From Tissierellia bacterium (GTDB taxonomy: Bacteria; Bacillota_A; Clostridia; Tissierellales; Peptoniphilaceae), in the NCBI GenBank assembly GCA_030537695.1, contig JAUNVJ010000005.1, positions 24,676 through 88,675 on the forward strand: a stretch of 64,000 bases of DNA. Direction: 5' to 3'. Positions 26,872-36,411 of this stretch are shown in pieces; the stretch's first letter is position 1, and each line of letters starts with the position of its first letter. The position numbers and the translations under genes are program-made. The notes beneath the pieces were generated by a model, which did no database searches, was not told the origin of the DNA, and worked only from the letters and a program-made list of their open reading frames with translations.

Positions 26872-28647
26872 CTAATCCTCCCGATCCGTCAATAAATAAA
26901 AGGCCGCATAAAAGGTATTGTCATTTTTCTGCGTTTCGCTATAGATATTGATCTCTGTGAAAATAATTTTATAGTTAATTCCACCACTCTCCCCTTTTAT
27001 GGCCAAATCTTCCGGATTAATAATAGATACGGTGTTTTTTAAGGTTCTTAATTTATCTTCTACTTCTTTTATATTTATATCCGCCAATTGTATTTCTTGA
27101 TCTTCTAAAACATAGTCAATTATAATATGACTGCCCTCTTGATATACCTGATAAGCGCCAAATTCAGTTTTTCCATCATGGCGACTCATCGAATCCACAC
27201 GAATCATTTTTTTATATCCGGAAATGTCAATGGAAAAATTTTGATCCGTATAGTAGATCAAGTGGTTATCATCCCTTCCGTAATAGGGATCAAAGCCAAA
27301 GACTTCTCTCATATTTTCATCGGACATTTCAAAATCTTTCGGTAAATAACTCAGCTCATGTTTTCGATGGTGTCGATTCATATATTCTATAATTCCTGTC
27401 AAATTTTTCTTATCCTCTTTTGAAATTTCCGATTTTGGAATGATTTGATTTCCATTGATCATGGAATTTTGCTGTAAAATTTTTATAAATTTCCGATTTT
27501 GGGACCGTGCGGACAGATGGTACGCAGATAGCGGTCCGGTACTACTGACCAAAATCAACAGACTCAATACAATGGGAATGACGATATTGGAATTTTTCCG
27601 ATAAAAAATATAATAAAGACAAGATAATAGGATCCAACAACCACCGATAATGACAAAATAACGATTTTCCGTCAGCCCGTATTCCTTTACTCGAAGGAAA
27701 ATGGCAAAAAACATCATGGCCAAAATCGGTAACATGACGATGGAAAAAATCCTTCGAAAGAGATCAATCATTTTATGTCCCTTGATATGAGACAAGAAAA
27801 AATTAAAGAAAGTGGCTACAAGACCGTACCACAATATTAAATTGACAATAATGCCTTCCGGTAACTCCTGCATAATAATTATTTTGGCAAAATATAAAAA
27901 TAAAATTACCAGATACACCAAATGAATGGGAAGCATTAAATAGACCAATAATACAGATACAGGTTTCCCATATCGATAATCCATCAAAGATTCATTTACT
28001 TTGGGAAAAGAAGATAAAAAGATCCCTACAAAAAAAGGAATGAAAGTAAATAATGCCATTTTACTATAAATCGTTATCGATAGATCCAGTCCGAATAGAT
28101 GAACCAAAGCGAATATAATTCCCGATATTCCGGCATATAAAATCAAAGAATACACCATGGCAGTAAGAAAAGATTGTATAATCTTCACCACAAAGGGTAC
28201 GAAATCCTTGTGATAAAAAATCTTTGAAATGTAGGTACAGCCAATTGCCAAGGAAAATAAAATACCAAAGAAGATATATTTATTCTGATAAGGGAGATAC
28301 CCTCCTGTCTCTTCGTAGATCAAATCATAGAGAATGTATACTAGAGGAATACTTAAAAGATATGCCAGGATGATAAACATTCGATAGTGTTTTACGTCTT
28401 CCCGATCTTTGGCATTGTGTATCAAACCTTCCGACAATAGGGCGACAAAACTGTAAATAAAGATGCCACTCAAAAAGACATAACCTAAAATAGCATTGAG
28501 ATCTCTATCATTGCCCATACCGTCATTATCTATAGCAAGGCTAAAGAAAAATGCGGATAATAGGGCTGATACCATCACAATCGGAAATCGATGAAAGGAA
28601 AATTTAGCATTGGTTAAAGTGCTCGTTATTTTTTTTAAAAATTTCAT
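26872..28647 (-). CDS. DUF4153-type multi-pass membrane protein
   Basis: The 591 residues have about a dozen hydrophobic segments over residues 20-375, starting after a short N-terminus with FSFHRFPIVMVSALLSAFFF, typical of DUF4153 proteins. A hydrophilic C-terminal region of about 210 residues is probably exposed on one side of the membrane. The function of the family is unknown. The ATG has an AGGAGG site. The next gene follows directly, forming a two-gene operon. Confidence 0.7.
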   Translation of the reverse strand: MKFLKKITSTLTNAKFSFHRFPIVMVSALLSAFFFSLAIDNDGMGNDRDLNAILGYVFLSGIFIYSFVALLSEGLIHNAKDREDVKHYRMFIILAYLLSIPLVYILYDLIYEETGGYLPYQNKYIFFGILFSLAIGCTYISKIFYHKDFVPFVVKIIQSFLTAMVYSLILYAGISGIIFALVHLFGLDLSITIYSKMALFTFIPFFVGIFLSSFPKVNESLMDYRYGKPVSVLLVYLMLPIHLVYLVILFLYFAKIIIMQELPEGIIVNLILWYGLVATFFNFFLSHIKGHKMIDLFRRIFSIVMLPILAMMFFAIFLRVKEYGLTENRYFVIIGGCWILLSCLYYIFYRKNSNIVIPIVLSLLILVSSTGPLSAYHLSARSQNRKFIKILQQNSMINGNQIIPKSEISKEDKKNLTGIIEYMNRHHRKHELSYLPKDFEMSDENMREVFGFDPYYGRDDNHLIYYTDQNFSIDISGYKKMIRVDSMSRHDGKTEFGAYQVYQEGSHIIIDYVLEDQEIQLADINIKEVEDKLRTLKNTVSIINPEDLAIKGESGGINYKIIFTEINIYSETQKNDNTFYAAFYLLTDRED

Positions 28648-28749
28648 AATTTCCTCCTAAATTTCTTCTATGAGATATCATAGAACACTTTCCATTCTAA
28701 AACAATCGATCCGTTCTAATTTTAGCGATTGTAACCAAATTGAAATGTC

Positions 28750-30012
28750 TTATCTCATAGAATGGACAATTTTGCCGGCGACAATCGTATATAATACCTG
28801 TCCTTGAAGTTCTTCATCCTTAAAGGGAGAATTGGAAGATTTTGATTGAAAAGTCTTTAAACGATATTTTTTCTCCGGATCAAAAATTGTAATGTCCGCC
28901 ACTTCCCCTTCCGCCAGGACTCCTGCCGGCAGTCGATATAAGGTAGCCGGATTTAATGTCATCATTTGAATCAAATGGGATAGTGATATTCTTCCCGTAG
29001 CCACCAATTCCCGATAACAAATTCCCAGAGCCGTCTCCAAACCGATAATTCCCGAAGGAGCTTTCGTCAACGGTCGATCCTTTTCTTCCTTGCTATGAGG
29101 TGCATGGTCCGTTGCAATAATTTCAATGCTACCTTCTTCAATTCCTCGAAGAATCCGTTGACGGTCTTCTTCTCGCCGTAAAGGAGGATTCATTTTTGCA
29201 AGACTCCCATGTTTTAATAGTGCTTTATCTGTAAGGGCAATATGGTGAGGGGTCACCTCTGCATAGACGGAAACTCCTTGTTCCTTTCCGTATTTCACCA
29301 AGTCCACTCCTTCTTTTGTGGAGATGTGTTGAATATCAATCGTGGCTCCTGTCCATCGGGCAAATTCAATGTCTCGAGCTATAAAGGAGGATTCCGCCAG
29401 TGAAGGGGATCCGTAGAGGCCAAAATATTGCGACACTTCACCATGATTAATCCCATTTTGTGCGATTAAAGAAGGATCTTCTTCATGAAAAGATATGGGA
29501 AGATTCAAAGCTTTTGCCCGTTCCATCCCCTCTAAAATCAATGGGGGATTTCGATTGGGAATTCCATCGTCAGAAAATCCGACGACCCCTAATGAAGCCA
29601 TCTTTTCCATATCCACCAACTCACGGTCTCCAAAATTTTTAGTTAAAGCCGATACAGTATAGAGATGGAGGGGCATTTCTTTTCCTCGACGCATAAAGTC
29701 ACGGATCGTCTCTTCATTGTCCATTTTGGGACTGGTATTCCCCATACAGACAACGGAGGTAAATCCACCGGCAATTGCCGCTTGAGATCCGGTTGTTAAA
29801 TCTTCTTTGTGGGTAAACCCGGGATCTCTGAAATGGACATGGACATCGACAAATCCCGGGGCAACCACCAATCCCTTGGCATCGATTACTTTTTCTTTTC
29901 CCAAGGGAATCTCTTTCCCGATTTTTTCAATCTTTCCCTTTGAAATTTTAATATCAAATATACCGTCTCGTTTCGATTTAGGATCGATAACTCGACCATT
30001 TTTTATAATCAT
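28750..30012 (-). CDS. pyrC: Dihydroorotase
   Basis: This is a zinc amidohydrolase that cyclises carbamoyl aspartate to dihydroorotate. The 420 residues are of the class I (B. subtilis-type) dihydroorotase. They show the metal motif VDVHVHFRDPGFTHKED (about 56-72) and the DHAPHS motif in the second half. The N-terminal IIKNGRVIDPKSKRDG strand and the length are typical. A GGGAGG site precedes the ATG. It is not in an operon with pyrFE, which lie about 5 kb away. Confidence 0.95.
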   Translation of the reverse strand: MIIKNGRVIDPKSKRDGIFDIKISKGKIEKIGKEIPLGKEKVIDAKGLVVAPGFVDVHVHFRDPGFTHKEDLTTGSQAAIAGGFTSVVCMGNTSPKMDNEETIRDFMRRGKEMPLHLYTVSALTKNFGDRELVDMEKMASLGVVGFSDDGIPNRNPPLILEGMERAKALNLPISFHEEDPSLIAQNGINHGEVSQYFGLYGSPSLAESSFIARDIEFARWTGATIDIQHISTKEGVDLVKYGKEQGVSVYAEVTPHHIALTDKALLKHGSLAKMNPPLRREEDRQRILRGIEEGSIEIIATDHAPHSKEEKDRPLTKAPSGIIGLETALGICYRELVATGRISLSHLIQMMTLNPATLYRLPAGVLAEGEVADITIFDPEKKYRLKTFQSKSSNSPFKDEELQGQVLYTIVAGKIVHSMR

Positions 30013-30158
30013 AATTTCCTCCCGGCTTGGATTTTTATTTATTATACCACTTTCTTTTCCTGGAATATGAAGTTTCTAATTATTTACCCTACTTTTCTCT
30101 ATCATCCCATCTAGAATTGTCCAAAAATTATAAAATTTCTCAGTTTTTCTATAAAAAA

Positions 30159-30180
30159 AGAGAAAGAATATTCTTTCTCT
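30159..30180 (-). terminator. Terminator of the ecfA1-ecfA2-ecfT-truA operon
   Basis: Perfect 22-base palindrome AGAGAAAGAAT and complement, followed on the minus strand by a run of seven T. The truA stop codon begins inside it. Confidence 0.8.
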
Positions 30181-30910
30181 AATAATGGATCTTCATCAAA
30201 TATAAACCAGATGCTGGGGCTGTCGGGCCCACATATTTTCGATGCCTTCCCTCCAATCCCTCTTTCATATGAGATATCTCCCAATGACCTCTTCCAATTT
30301 CTACGGCAGTCCCTACCATAATTCGAATCATATTTTTTAAAAAACTCCGTCCATTGAAATCAAAAATAATAAAGGAGCCTTGACGATAGACTTCAATGGA
30401 ATAAATTCGTCGTATCGTATCCTTGACGATGGCATGGCGTCCCATAAAACTTTTAAAATCATGTTCCCCAATGAGTAGATTCAACGCTTTCTCCATCGCT
30501 TTTACATCCAAAGGATGGGGAAAGTGATAAGCCCTGTGACGGTACAGAGCATTGGGATATTTTTCATTATAAATATAGTAACGATAATCCTTGGATTGGG
30601 CTGAAAACCGTGCATGGAAATCCTTCGCGACATATTTTGCACCTGTCACGGAAATATCTTCCGGTAAATGGTAATTGATCACCTTGGGTAAATTACCGAT
30701 ATCGATGGAATTTTTCGTCTGAAAATTGACTACTTGTCCTTCGGCATGAACTCCTCGATCTGTTCGACCGGCGGAATACAATTTAATATCCTGTAAAAAA
30801 GTCCGATCCACCGCTTCTTTCAATTCGCCTTCCACGGTACGAAGCCCCGGTTGAATTTGGTATCCGTGAAAATTCGTACCTTGATAGGACAGTCGAAGAG
30901 CGATATTCAT
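30179..30910 (-). CDS. truA: tRNA pseudouridine(38-40) synthase
   Basis: TruA modifies U38-40 in the tRNA anticodon arm. The protein has 243 residues starting MNIALRLSYQGTNFHGYQ. The catalytic-aspartate motif SAGRTDRGVHAEGQVVNF and the conserved FLKNMIRIMVGT stretch are present. The start at 30910 overlaps the ecfT stop as ATGA; an upstream extension to 31030 inside ecfT is rejected because homologues start here. It is the last gene of the ECF operon, a common arrangement in Firmicutes. Confidence 0.95.
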   Translation of the reverse strand: MNIALRLSYQGTNFHGYQIQPGLRTVEGELKEAVDRTFLQDIKLYSAGRTDRGVHAEGQVVNFQTKNSIDIGNLPKVINYHLPEDISVTGAKYVAKDFHARFSAQSKDYRYYIYNEKYPNALYRHRAYHFPHPLDVKAMEKALNLLIGEHDFKSFMGRHAIVKDTIRRIYSIEVYRQGSFIIFDFNGRSFLKNMIRIMVGTAVEIGRGHWEISHMKEGLEGRHRKYVGPTAPASGLYLMKIHY

Positions 30911-31704
30911 AATCTGCTCCACAAGATGATCCCACCGAAAAATATAAGATGTCCTACCAAGATGATGTAGTCCATATGTGTCAGGGTTAATATTTTCATT
31001 TTGGTCCTTCCTTCTCCTCCACGGTAACAACGGGCTTCCATTGCTGTGGCCAATTCATCGGCACGACGGAAGGAATTAATAAATAAGGGAACGAGAAGGG
31101 GAACTAAATTTTTGGCTCGATTTAAAATATTTCCCGATTCAAAATCTGCTCCTCTGGCCATTTGCGCTTTCATAATCTTATCCGTTTCCTCAATTAAAGT
31201 GGGAATAAAACGAAGTGCAATGGTCATCATCATTGCAATTTCATGAGCTGGAACCCCCACCCGTCGCAAAGGGGACAATAGCTCTTCAATGCCGTCCGTC
31301 AACTCAATGGGAGAAGTTGTATAGGTGAGTAAACTGGTTCCCAATACTAAAAAGATCAAACGTATGGCCATCATGCCGGCCATATTCAAACCTTCTTTCG
31401 TCACAGTAATAAATTTCCACTGAAAGAGAGTATCTCCGGGAATAAACAACAAGTTAATGACAAAAGTGATAAGGATGATCCAGCGCAAAGGTCGCAAACC
31501 TTTCAATACCATTTTTAACGGTAATTTTGCCGTATAGACGACGGTTAGAATATAAAGGGCGACAAAGAGGTATGGAGGATACGTTCGTATAAAAAAAAGT
31601 GAAACAATAAATATCACCATGGTCAAAATCTTCAAACGAGGATCAAACCGATGGGCCGGGGATTCTCCCGGAAAATACTGTCCTAATGTAATATCTTTAA
31701 GCAT
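30907..31704 (-). CDS. ecfT: ECF transporter transmembrane component EcfT
   Basis: EcfT is the scaffold of energy-coupling-factor vitamin and metal importers. It links the ATPases to exchangeable substrate-binding S components. The 265 residues have about five membrane segments. The coupling-helix motif region contains MARGADFESG (second A-R-G motif) and AMEARCYRGGEGRT (Ala-Arg-Gly-like second motif). It overlaps ecfA2 by 8 bases and truA by 4. No S component is encoded in the window, so this is a shared (group II) module. Confidence 0.94.
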   Translation of the reverse strand: MLKDITLGQYFPGESPAHRFDPRLKILTMVIFIVSLFFIRTYPPYLFVALYILTVVYTAKLPLKMVLKGLRPLRWIILITFVINLLFIPGDTLFQWKFITVTKEGLNMAGMMAIRLIFLVLGTSLLTYTTSPIELTDGIEELLSPLRRVGVPAHEIAMMMTIALRFIPTLIEETDKIMKAQMARGADFESGNILNRAKNLVPLLVPLFINSFRRADELATAMEARCYRGGEGRTKMKILTLTHMDYIILVGHLIFFGGIILWSRL

Positions 31705-32563
31705 TCCTCTGTCTCCTTAAATACTCTTCTAGGGATGTTTTAGCTTCTTCTACGGTGATGCAATCTGTTTCAACGGGAATCCCCGAACGTTGCAAAGATC
31801 GCATAAAAGAAGTAATTTGAGGAATACCCAAACCCACCTGTTTCAGTTGATCTTCCCGTTTGAAAATTTCTCGAGGGGTATCGTCCATAATAATTTTCCC
31901 CTTGTCCATAACGATCAGACGATTGGCAATTTTTGCCACATCCTCCATACTGTGAGATACTAAAATAATAGATATCTTCCATCGATCATAGATGGCTTTA
32001 ATCTCATCTAAAATTTCATCTCTACCTTGGGGATCTAAGCCTGCCGTCGGTTCATCCAAAATTAAAACTTGAGGTTCCATCGCCAAAACACCGGCAATCG
32101 CCACCCGTCTTTTTTGTCCACCGGACAATTCAAAAGGTGATTGATGTCGGTAGGTCTCAAAGTCCAGCCCCACTGATTCCATGGCATCTTTAACTCGCCT
32201 TTGTACTTCTTCTTCCGAAAGATTTAAATTTTGCGGTCCAAAGGCAATATCTTTTTCAATCGTTTCTTCAAACAATTGGTACTCCGGATATTGAAAAACC
32301 AATCCCACATTTCTTCGTACATCTGTTAAATTTTGTCCTTTTTCCGAAATATTGATTCCATTGACGATAACTCGGCCTTCTGTCGGTTTCATCAAACCGT
32401 TTAAATGTTGCACCAAAGTAGATTTACCGGAGCCAGTATGACCGATTAAACCGATAAATTCTCCCTGATCAATGGAAAAGTTAATCTCTTGAAGAGCCAC
32501 TTTTTCAAAGGGAGTATTGGGGGAATAGACATATTTTACCTCTTCCATTTTTAAAATTGACAT
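31697..32563 (-). CDS. ecfA2: ECF transporter ATP-binding component EcfA2
   Basis: This is one of the paired ATPases of the ECF module (288 residues). The Walker A is GHTGSGKST, the Q loop lies in [12 protein letters not shown], the ABC signature is [10 protein letters not shown], and the Walker B is [13 protein letters not shown]; the switch histidine is in VSHSMED. Length and signature fit the EcfA2 type. GGTGGAAG precedes the ATG, which lies within the end of ecfA1. Confidence 0.93.
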   Translation of the reverse strand: MSILKMEEVKYVYSPNTPFEKVALQEINFSIDQGEFIGLIGHTGSGKSTLVQHLNGLMKPTEGRVIVNGINISEKGQNLTDVRRNVGLVFQYPEYQLFEETIEKDIAFGPQNLNLSEEEVQRRVKDAMESVGLDFETYRHQSPFELSGGQKRRVAIAGVLAMEPQVLILDEPTAGLDPQGRDEILDEIKAIYDRWKISIILVSHSMEDVAKIANRLIVMDKGKIIMDDTPREIFKREDQLKQVGLGIPQITSFMRSLQRSGIPVETDCITVEEAKTSLEEYLRRQRNA

Positions 32564-33378
32564 ATTTCTTCCACCAATTCCTCAATCGTCAACACTTCCG
32601 AAGAAATGTCATAACCGTCTTTATTCAGCGAATAGGCAAGTTCCGTCACCTGTGGAACATCAAGGCCGATCTCTTTAATCTTTTCCACCTGGGAAAACAC
32701 TTCCCGAGGACTCCCTTCCAATACCGTTTTACCATCTTCCATGACGATGATGCGATCCGATAAAGCTGCCTCATCCATATAATGGGTGATTAAAATAATG
32801 GTCTTTCCCTCTTCTTGATTGAGTCGAAGAATCGTATCCATCACTTCCTTTCTCCCACTGGGATCCAACATGGCAGTCGGTTCATCCAAGATAATGTAGG
32901 AAGGGCTCATGGCCAAGATGCCGGCAATGGCAACTCGTTGTTTTTGTCCTCCACTTAAAAGATGAGGTGCATTATTCTTGTAATCCAACATCTGAACCGA
33001 TTTCAATGCCTCCTCCACCCTTTTTCGTATTTCCATAGGCTCTATGCCTAAATTTTCCGGACCGAAGGCCACATCATCTTCTACAATAGTGGCCACCAAC
33101 TGGTTATCCGGATTTTGGAAAACCATGCCTGCCCGAGAACGAATCGTCCAAATATTTTCTTCATCTTTGGTATTCATTCCATCTACTAGAACTTCTCCTT
33201 CCACGGGATGAATCAATCCGTTGATTAATTTTGCCATAGTGGACTTTCCGGATCCATTATGTCCCAGTAAAGCGACAAATTCTCCTTCTTCTATATTTAA
33301 ATTGACCTGATCAATGACATTTTGAACCGAATCACTGCCATTTTCATAGTGAAAAGTCACATTTTTAATTTCTATCAT
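32551..33378 (-). CDS. ecfA1: ECF transporter ATP-binding component EcfA1
   Basis: This is the partner ATPase (275 residues). The Walker A is GHNGSGKST, the Q-loop region [12 protein letters not shown], the signature [10 protein letters not shown], and the Walker [14 protein letters not shown]; the switch histidine is in ITHYMDE. It is the first gene of the ecfA1-ecfA2-ecfT-truA operon, with AAAGGAG before the ATG. Confidence 0.93.
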   Translation of the reverse strand: MIEIKNVTFHYENGSDSVQNVIDQVNLNIEEGEFVALLGHNGSGKSTMAKLINGLIHPVEGEVLVDGMNTKDEENIWTIRSRAGMVFQNPDNQLVATIVEDDVAFGPENLGIEPMEIRKRVEEALKSVQMLDYKNNAPHLLSGGQKQRVAIAGILAMSPSYIILDEPTAMLDPSGRKEVMDTILRLNQEEGKTIILITHYMDEAALSDRIIVMEDGKTVLEGSPREVFSQVEKIKEIGLDVPQVTELAYSLNKDGYDISSEVLTIEELVEEICQF

Positions 33379-33502
33379 AATTGCTCCTTTATCGGGAAAT
33401 ATTCTCGTTCAACTTAAGATTATAAAACAAATAAATGAAATATTCTATAGCTTTTTCCACAATCTCTTTGTACTAAATCCTCAATCCTTCATTTGGAATA
33501 AA

Positions 33503-33535
33503 GAAAAAAACTGCAATTGAATTACAGTTTTTTTA
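33503..33535. terminator. Terminator of the ybjQ-pyrFE-DUF1232-glycosylase operon
   Basis: AAAACTG-type stem with ACTGcAATT/AATTaCAGT (one mismatch), flanked by a run of A on one side and T on the other. The glycosylase stop codon (33522-33524) is inside it. Orientation fits the minus-strand genes. Confidence 0.65.
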
Positions 33536-34139
33536 AAATCCCCTTAGAGACATAGGGATTATCTTTTATGAAAAACCGGTAGGGATAGGTAATCGCCTCT
33601 TGAGCATAGTCTATGCCCACTCTTCGATCGGTTACAATATGAAAATCCTTCTCTCCTTTTTCCAGATAAAAGTCTTCTCGAAAAAGATTCGATCCATTAT
33701 CATTTAAATCAATTCCCAAGGCTTGCGTCAACTTTGCCGGCCCATTGGTAAGATTTTTTCGTTGATAGGTATTCAGATGAACGAAGTCTTTTCCAAATCG
33801 TCGCTGACTGATAAAATCCCATTCATTGAGAGGTTGCACTCCTCGAATTAAAACTCCCCGAGGATTATCCTCTTCTTCCGTTACAAAATTCATCAAATAA
33901 TGCATCCCGTAGGTAAAATAGACATACATGGTTCCACCTTGAGAATACATTACTTCATTTCGTGGTGTTCGCACCCCTTCAAAGGTATGGGCTGCTCGAT
34001 CCTCTACTCCTAGATATCCTTCCGTCTCTACGATACGGACACGAAGAGTTTTTGAGTCGATTCGCCGATGAATCACAGTGCCTAAAAGATCTTTTGCCAC
34101 TTCCAATGTATTCCTTAAAAAGAACTCTCTTTTAATCAA
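33522..34139 (-). CDS. mpg: 3-methyladenine DNA glycosylase (AAG/MPG family)
   Basis: It removes alkylated purines in base excision repair. The family features are visible in about 205 residues: FFLRNTLEVAKDLLG at the N-terminus, VRIVETEGYLG with the catalytic glutamate, the DRAAHTFEG motif, MYVYFTYGMHYLMN and the NGPAKL motif. The start is uncertain. The TTG at 34139 has GGAGAG at good distance. An ATG at 34148 lies immediately next to that site, and an ATG at 34163 has none. All options overlap the DUF1232 gene end. Confidence 0.9.
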   Translation of the reverse strand: MIKREFFLRNTLEVAKDLLGTVIHRRIDSKTLRVRIVETEGYLGVEDRAAHTFEGVRTPRNEVMYSQGGTMYVYFTYGMHYLMNFVTEEEDNPRGVLIRGVQPLNEWDFISQRRFGKDFVHLNTYQRKNLTNGPAKLTQALGIDLNDNGSNLFREDFYLEKGEKDFHIVTDRRVGIDYAQEAITYPYRFFIKDNPYVSKGILKKL

Positions 34140-34521
34140 TAAAATCATCTCTCCAAGATTCATAATTGTCTAATTCTGTCTTCAATTGAGTCAAAATATA
34201 GGAGAAAACAGCCAAATCATCCATTAATCCGATTCCAAAAATAAAGTCGGGTATTAAATCCATCGGGTTTAAAAGATAGAGTAAACCTACGATAATCATT
34301 AAGATATGTTTTTTACTGATTTGGCGATATCGTCCTCTGATAAAATCCAGACAGAGAAAAAAAGCTAAGGTCAATTCTCGGTGGATCGATGAAAAAATCT
34401 CATGTCGATTGGTTTTTTTCATGGACTGTCGTATGACATATTCAAACCGTTCTCGATCGACATAGATTTTTTTTGCCTCCGGCCAAAATCTTTTAAAAAT
34501 TTTTAAATAATTCAGTCTCAT
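34132..34521 (-). CDS. DUF1232 (YkvA-like) membrane protein
   Basis: A 129-residue protein with the DUF1232 core LYLLNPMDLIPDFIFGIGLMDDLAVF, a hydrophobic hairpin found in YkvA proteins. The preceding part is basic and soluble. Function unknown; the family is small and membrane-associated. It follows pyrE by 58 bases and overlaps the glycosylase gene, so it is probably co-transcribed. A GAGGTGAG site precedes the ATG. Confidence 0.85.
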   Translation of the reverse strand: MRLNYLKIFKRFWPEAKKIYVDRERFEYVIRQSMKKTNRHEIFSSIHRELTLAFFLCLDFIRGRYRQISKKHILMIIVGLLYLLNPMDLIPDFIFGIGLMDDLAVFSYILTQLKTELDNYESWRDDFID

Positions 34522-34579
34522 AACTCACCTCGGTGAAAGGATACCCTTTTTCCACAAGTTATATATGATCTTCGTTCTT

Positions 34580-35218
34580 TTATTGCTCAATATCTACCAT
34601 CCAATTTTCATCTTGGGGATTTCTTTTCCATTTTGAAAGTTTTTTCATTTGATTCTCATTGATATAATTACAATTGAGAGCTAATTCCGTCAATTCATCA
34701 TAATTGGAAAGAGAAACATATCGCAAATCAGCCTTTTTAAAATTCTCTTTGGCCTGCGGCAACTGATAGGTAAAGATGGAAGCAATCCCCAACACTTGAA
34801 AACCCGCTTTTCGAAGTGCTAGAGCGGAATCAATAGCAGAGCCTCCCGTAGAGATTAAATCTTCTAAAACTACTACTTTAGCGTCTTTTATAATCTTTCC
34901 TTCAATTTGATTTTGTTTGCCATGATCTTTACTGGAAGAACGGACAAATCCCATGGGCAGGTTCATCTTATGAGCTACGATGGCACCATGGGGAATTCCC
35001 GCCGTCGCCGTTCCCATAATATACTCCACTTCTTCAAATTCATTTTTTATTAATTGAACCAGAGAATTTTCTACTTCTTCTCGTTGTTTTGGATGGGATA
35101 GGATGAGGCGATTGTCGCAATAAATTGGTGATTTAATCCCCGAAGCCCATATAAAAGGCTCATCAGGCGACAGAGATACGGCTTCAATATCCAAGAGTAT
35201 CTTTGCTATATTTTTCAT
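34580..35218 (-). CDS. pyrE: Orotate phosphoribosyltransferase
   Basis: It attaches ribose phosphate (from PRPP) to orotate. The 212 residues have the conserved FIWASGIKSPIYCDNR near the N-terminus and the PRPP loop VVVLEDLISTGGSAIDSA. The length is typical. I chose ATG at 35218 with a GGGGG site seven bases upstream; a TTG at 35224 overlaps the pyrF stop and is less likely. It pairs with pyrF directly upstream. Confidence 0.94.
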   Translation of the reverse strand: MKNIAKILLDIEAVSLSPDEPFIWASGIKSPIYCDNRLILSHPKQREEVENSLVQLIKNEFEEVEYIMGTATAGIPHGAIVAHKMNLPMGFVRSSSKDHGKQNQIEGKIIKDAKVVVLEDLISTGGSAIDSALALRKAGFQVLGIASIFTYQLPQAKENFKKADLRYVSLSNYDELTELALNCNYINENQMKKLSKWKRNPQDENWMVDIEQ

Positions 35219-35220
35219 AA

Positions 35221-35919
35221 TCAAACCCCCAAAAATTCATTTTTTATGTCATGATACGAACCATAGGGATTTTCCGATTGAGTGATGGGACGTCCTACCA
35301 CAATATAATCAGATCCAAGTTCTCCAGCTTGTCTCGGTGTCACCACGCGTTTTTGATCATCATGACTCGTAATTTCCCTTCGTATCCCGGGAGTGACTGT
35401 GAGGAAATTTTCTCCCAATTCTTTTTTGATTCGAGGCACTTCTAAAGCGGAGCATACCACACCAGAAAGACCTGCTTTTTGTCCCAATTTTGCATAGGAC
35501 AATACTGCATCTTCCACCGTTTGGCATCGAAGAAGAATCTCATTTTTCATCATTTCTTCATCTGTAGAAGTCAGCATCGTAATCCCTAAAGTGATCATCT
35601 TTGGATTTCTCTTTTTCACCACTTGTGTCGCTTCTTCCAGCATTTTTCTTCCTCCAGGAATATGGTAATTAATCATATCCACTTTTAAATCCAACATGGA
35701 AATAGTGGCTTTTTTTACGGTATTGGGAATATCGTGAAGTTTTAAATCCAAAAAAATCTTATGTCCTCTTTTTTTCAGTTGACGGACAATTTCTGGTCCT
35801 TCTTTATAATACAGCTCCATACCCACTTTTAAAAAGAGAGCTTCTTCAAATGGAGATAAAAAATCTAATGCTTCTGTCATGCTATTAAAATCCAAAGCGA
35901 TAATTACATCCTTGCCCAT
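35221..35919 (-). CDS. pyrF: Orotidine 5'-phosphate decarboxylase
   Basis: This is the last step of UMP synthesis. The 232 residues contain the catalytic DLKLHDIPNTVKKA signature (Asp-Lys-x-x-Asp type) and the phosphate loop VVGRPITQSENP. The short length matches the bacterial type I decarboxylase. It lies 2 bases upstream of pyrE and 11 bases after ybjQ. Confidence 0.95.
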   Translation of the reverse strand: MGKDVIIALDFNSMTEALDFLSPFEEALFLKVGMELYYKEGPEIVRQLKKRGHKIFLDLKLHDIPNTVKKATISMLDLKVDMINYHIPGGRKMLEEATQVVKKRNPKMITLGITMLTSTDEEMMKNEILLRCQTVEDAVLSYAKLGQKAGLSGVVCSALEVPRIKKELGENFLTVTPGIRREITSHDDQKRVVTPRQAGELGSDYIVVGRPITQSENPYGSYHDIKNEFLGV

Positions 35920-35930
35920 AGCTCCTCCTC

Positions 35931-36248
35931 TTAATCCAATTTGACGGCAGTGCCGGATATGTTTAGGAAAATCATATTTCCCGCTCCTAACGCTTCAAAT
36001 TCCACTTTAATTCCCACGATGGCATCAGCGCCTAATTTACTGGCCCTTTCTTCCATTTCTCGAAGGCATTCCTGTCTTGTGAGGATCACCTCATCCTCAT
36101 AGCCTTTGCTCCGTCCGCCGACAAAGTTTCGAAAACCGGCACCGATATCCTTGACAAAGTCAATTCCATTGACCTGTTCGCCAAACACAAGACCGATATA
36201 TTCTTTAATTTTTCGTCCTTCAATATGATCGGTGGTAGTAAGTATCAA
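35931..36248 (-). CDS. YbjQ/UPF0145 family protein
   Basis: A 105-residue protein starting MILTTTDHIEGRKI, the standard N-terminus of the YbjQ ('heavy-metal-binding') family. It has the conserved KLGADAIVGIKVEFEALG stretch. Function is not established; a pentameric fold is known for the family. The TTG at 36248 is chosen because AAAGGAG sits eight bases upstream; a GTG three codons earlier overlaps that site. It is the first gene of the pyrFE operon. Confidence 0.85.
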   Translation of the reverse strand: MILTTTDHIEGRKIKEYIGLVFGEQVNGIDFVKDIGAGFRNFVGGRSKGYEDEVILTRQECLREMEERASKLGADAIVGIKVEFEALGAGNMIFLNISGTAVKLD

Positions 36249-36268
36249 TATAATCACTCCTTTTGATA

Positions 36269-36277
36269 ATTATAACA
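36269..36277 (-). promoter_or_regulatory. Extended -10 promoter of the ybjQ-pyrFE operon
   Basis: On the minus strand TG-T-TATAAT, 21 bases upstream of the TTG start. No clear -35. Confidence 0.45.
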
Positions 36278-36371
36278 TATATCAAGATGGAGATAGGATC
36301 TTTTTCCATGGGATGATCAAAGTGTATTGGTACTTTCTTTTATTCTCTCCCTTAATCAAGTTCTTAAAAAA

Positions 36372-36401
36372 AGAAAAGGTAAGGATCTACTTACCTTTTC
36401 T
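36372..36401 (-). terminator. Terminator of prfB
   Basis: A 12-bp stem AGAAAAGGTAAG/CTTACCTTTTCT with a 6-base loop, followed on the minus strand by a run of T. Confidence 0.8.
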
Positions 36402-36411
36402 CTTCTATTCT

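Noticed and set aside
28669..28759. Inverted repeat CTATGAGATA/TATCTCATAG around the pyrC end
   Set aside because: 10-bp arms 71 bases apart; one arm is in pyrC's last codons. Probably chance, no T-run after it.
30911..31030. 40-residue N-terminal extension of truA
   Set aside because: It overlaps ecfT completely, and TruA homologues begin at MNIALRLSYQG; the ATGA overlap at 30907-30910 is a typical coupled start.
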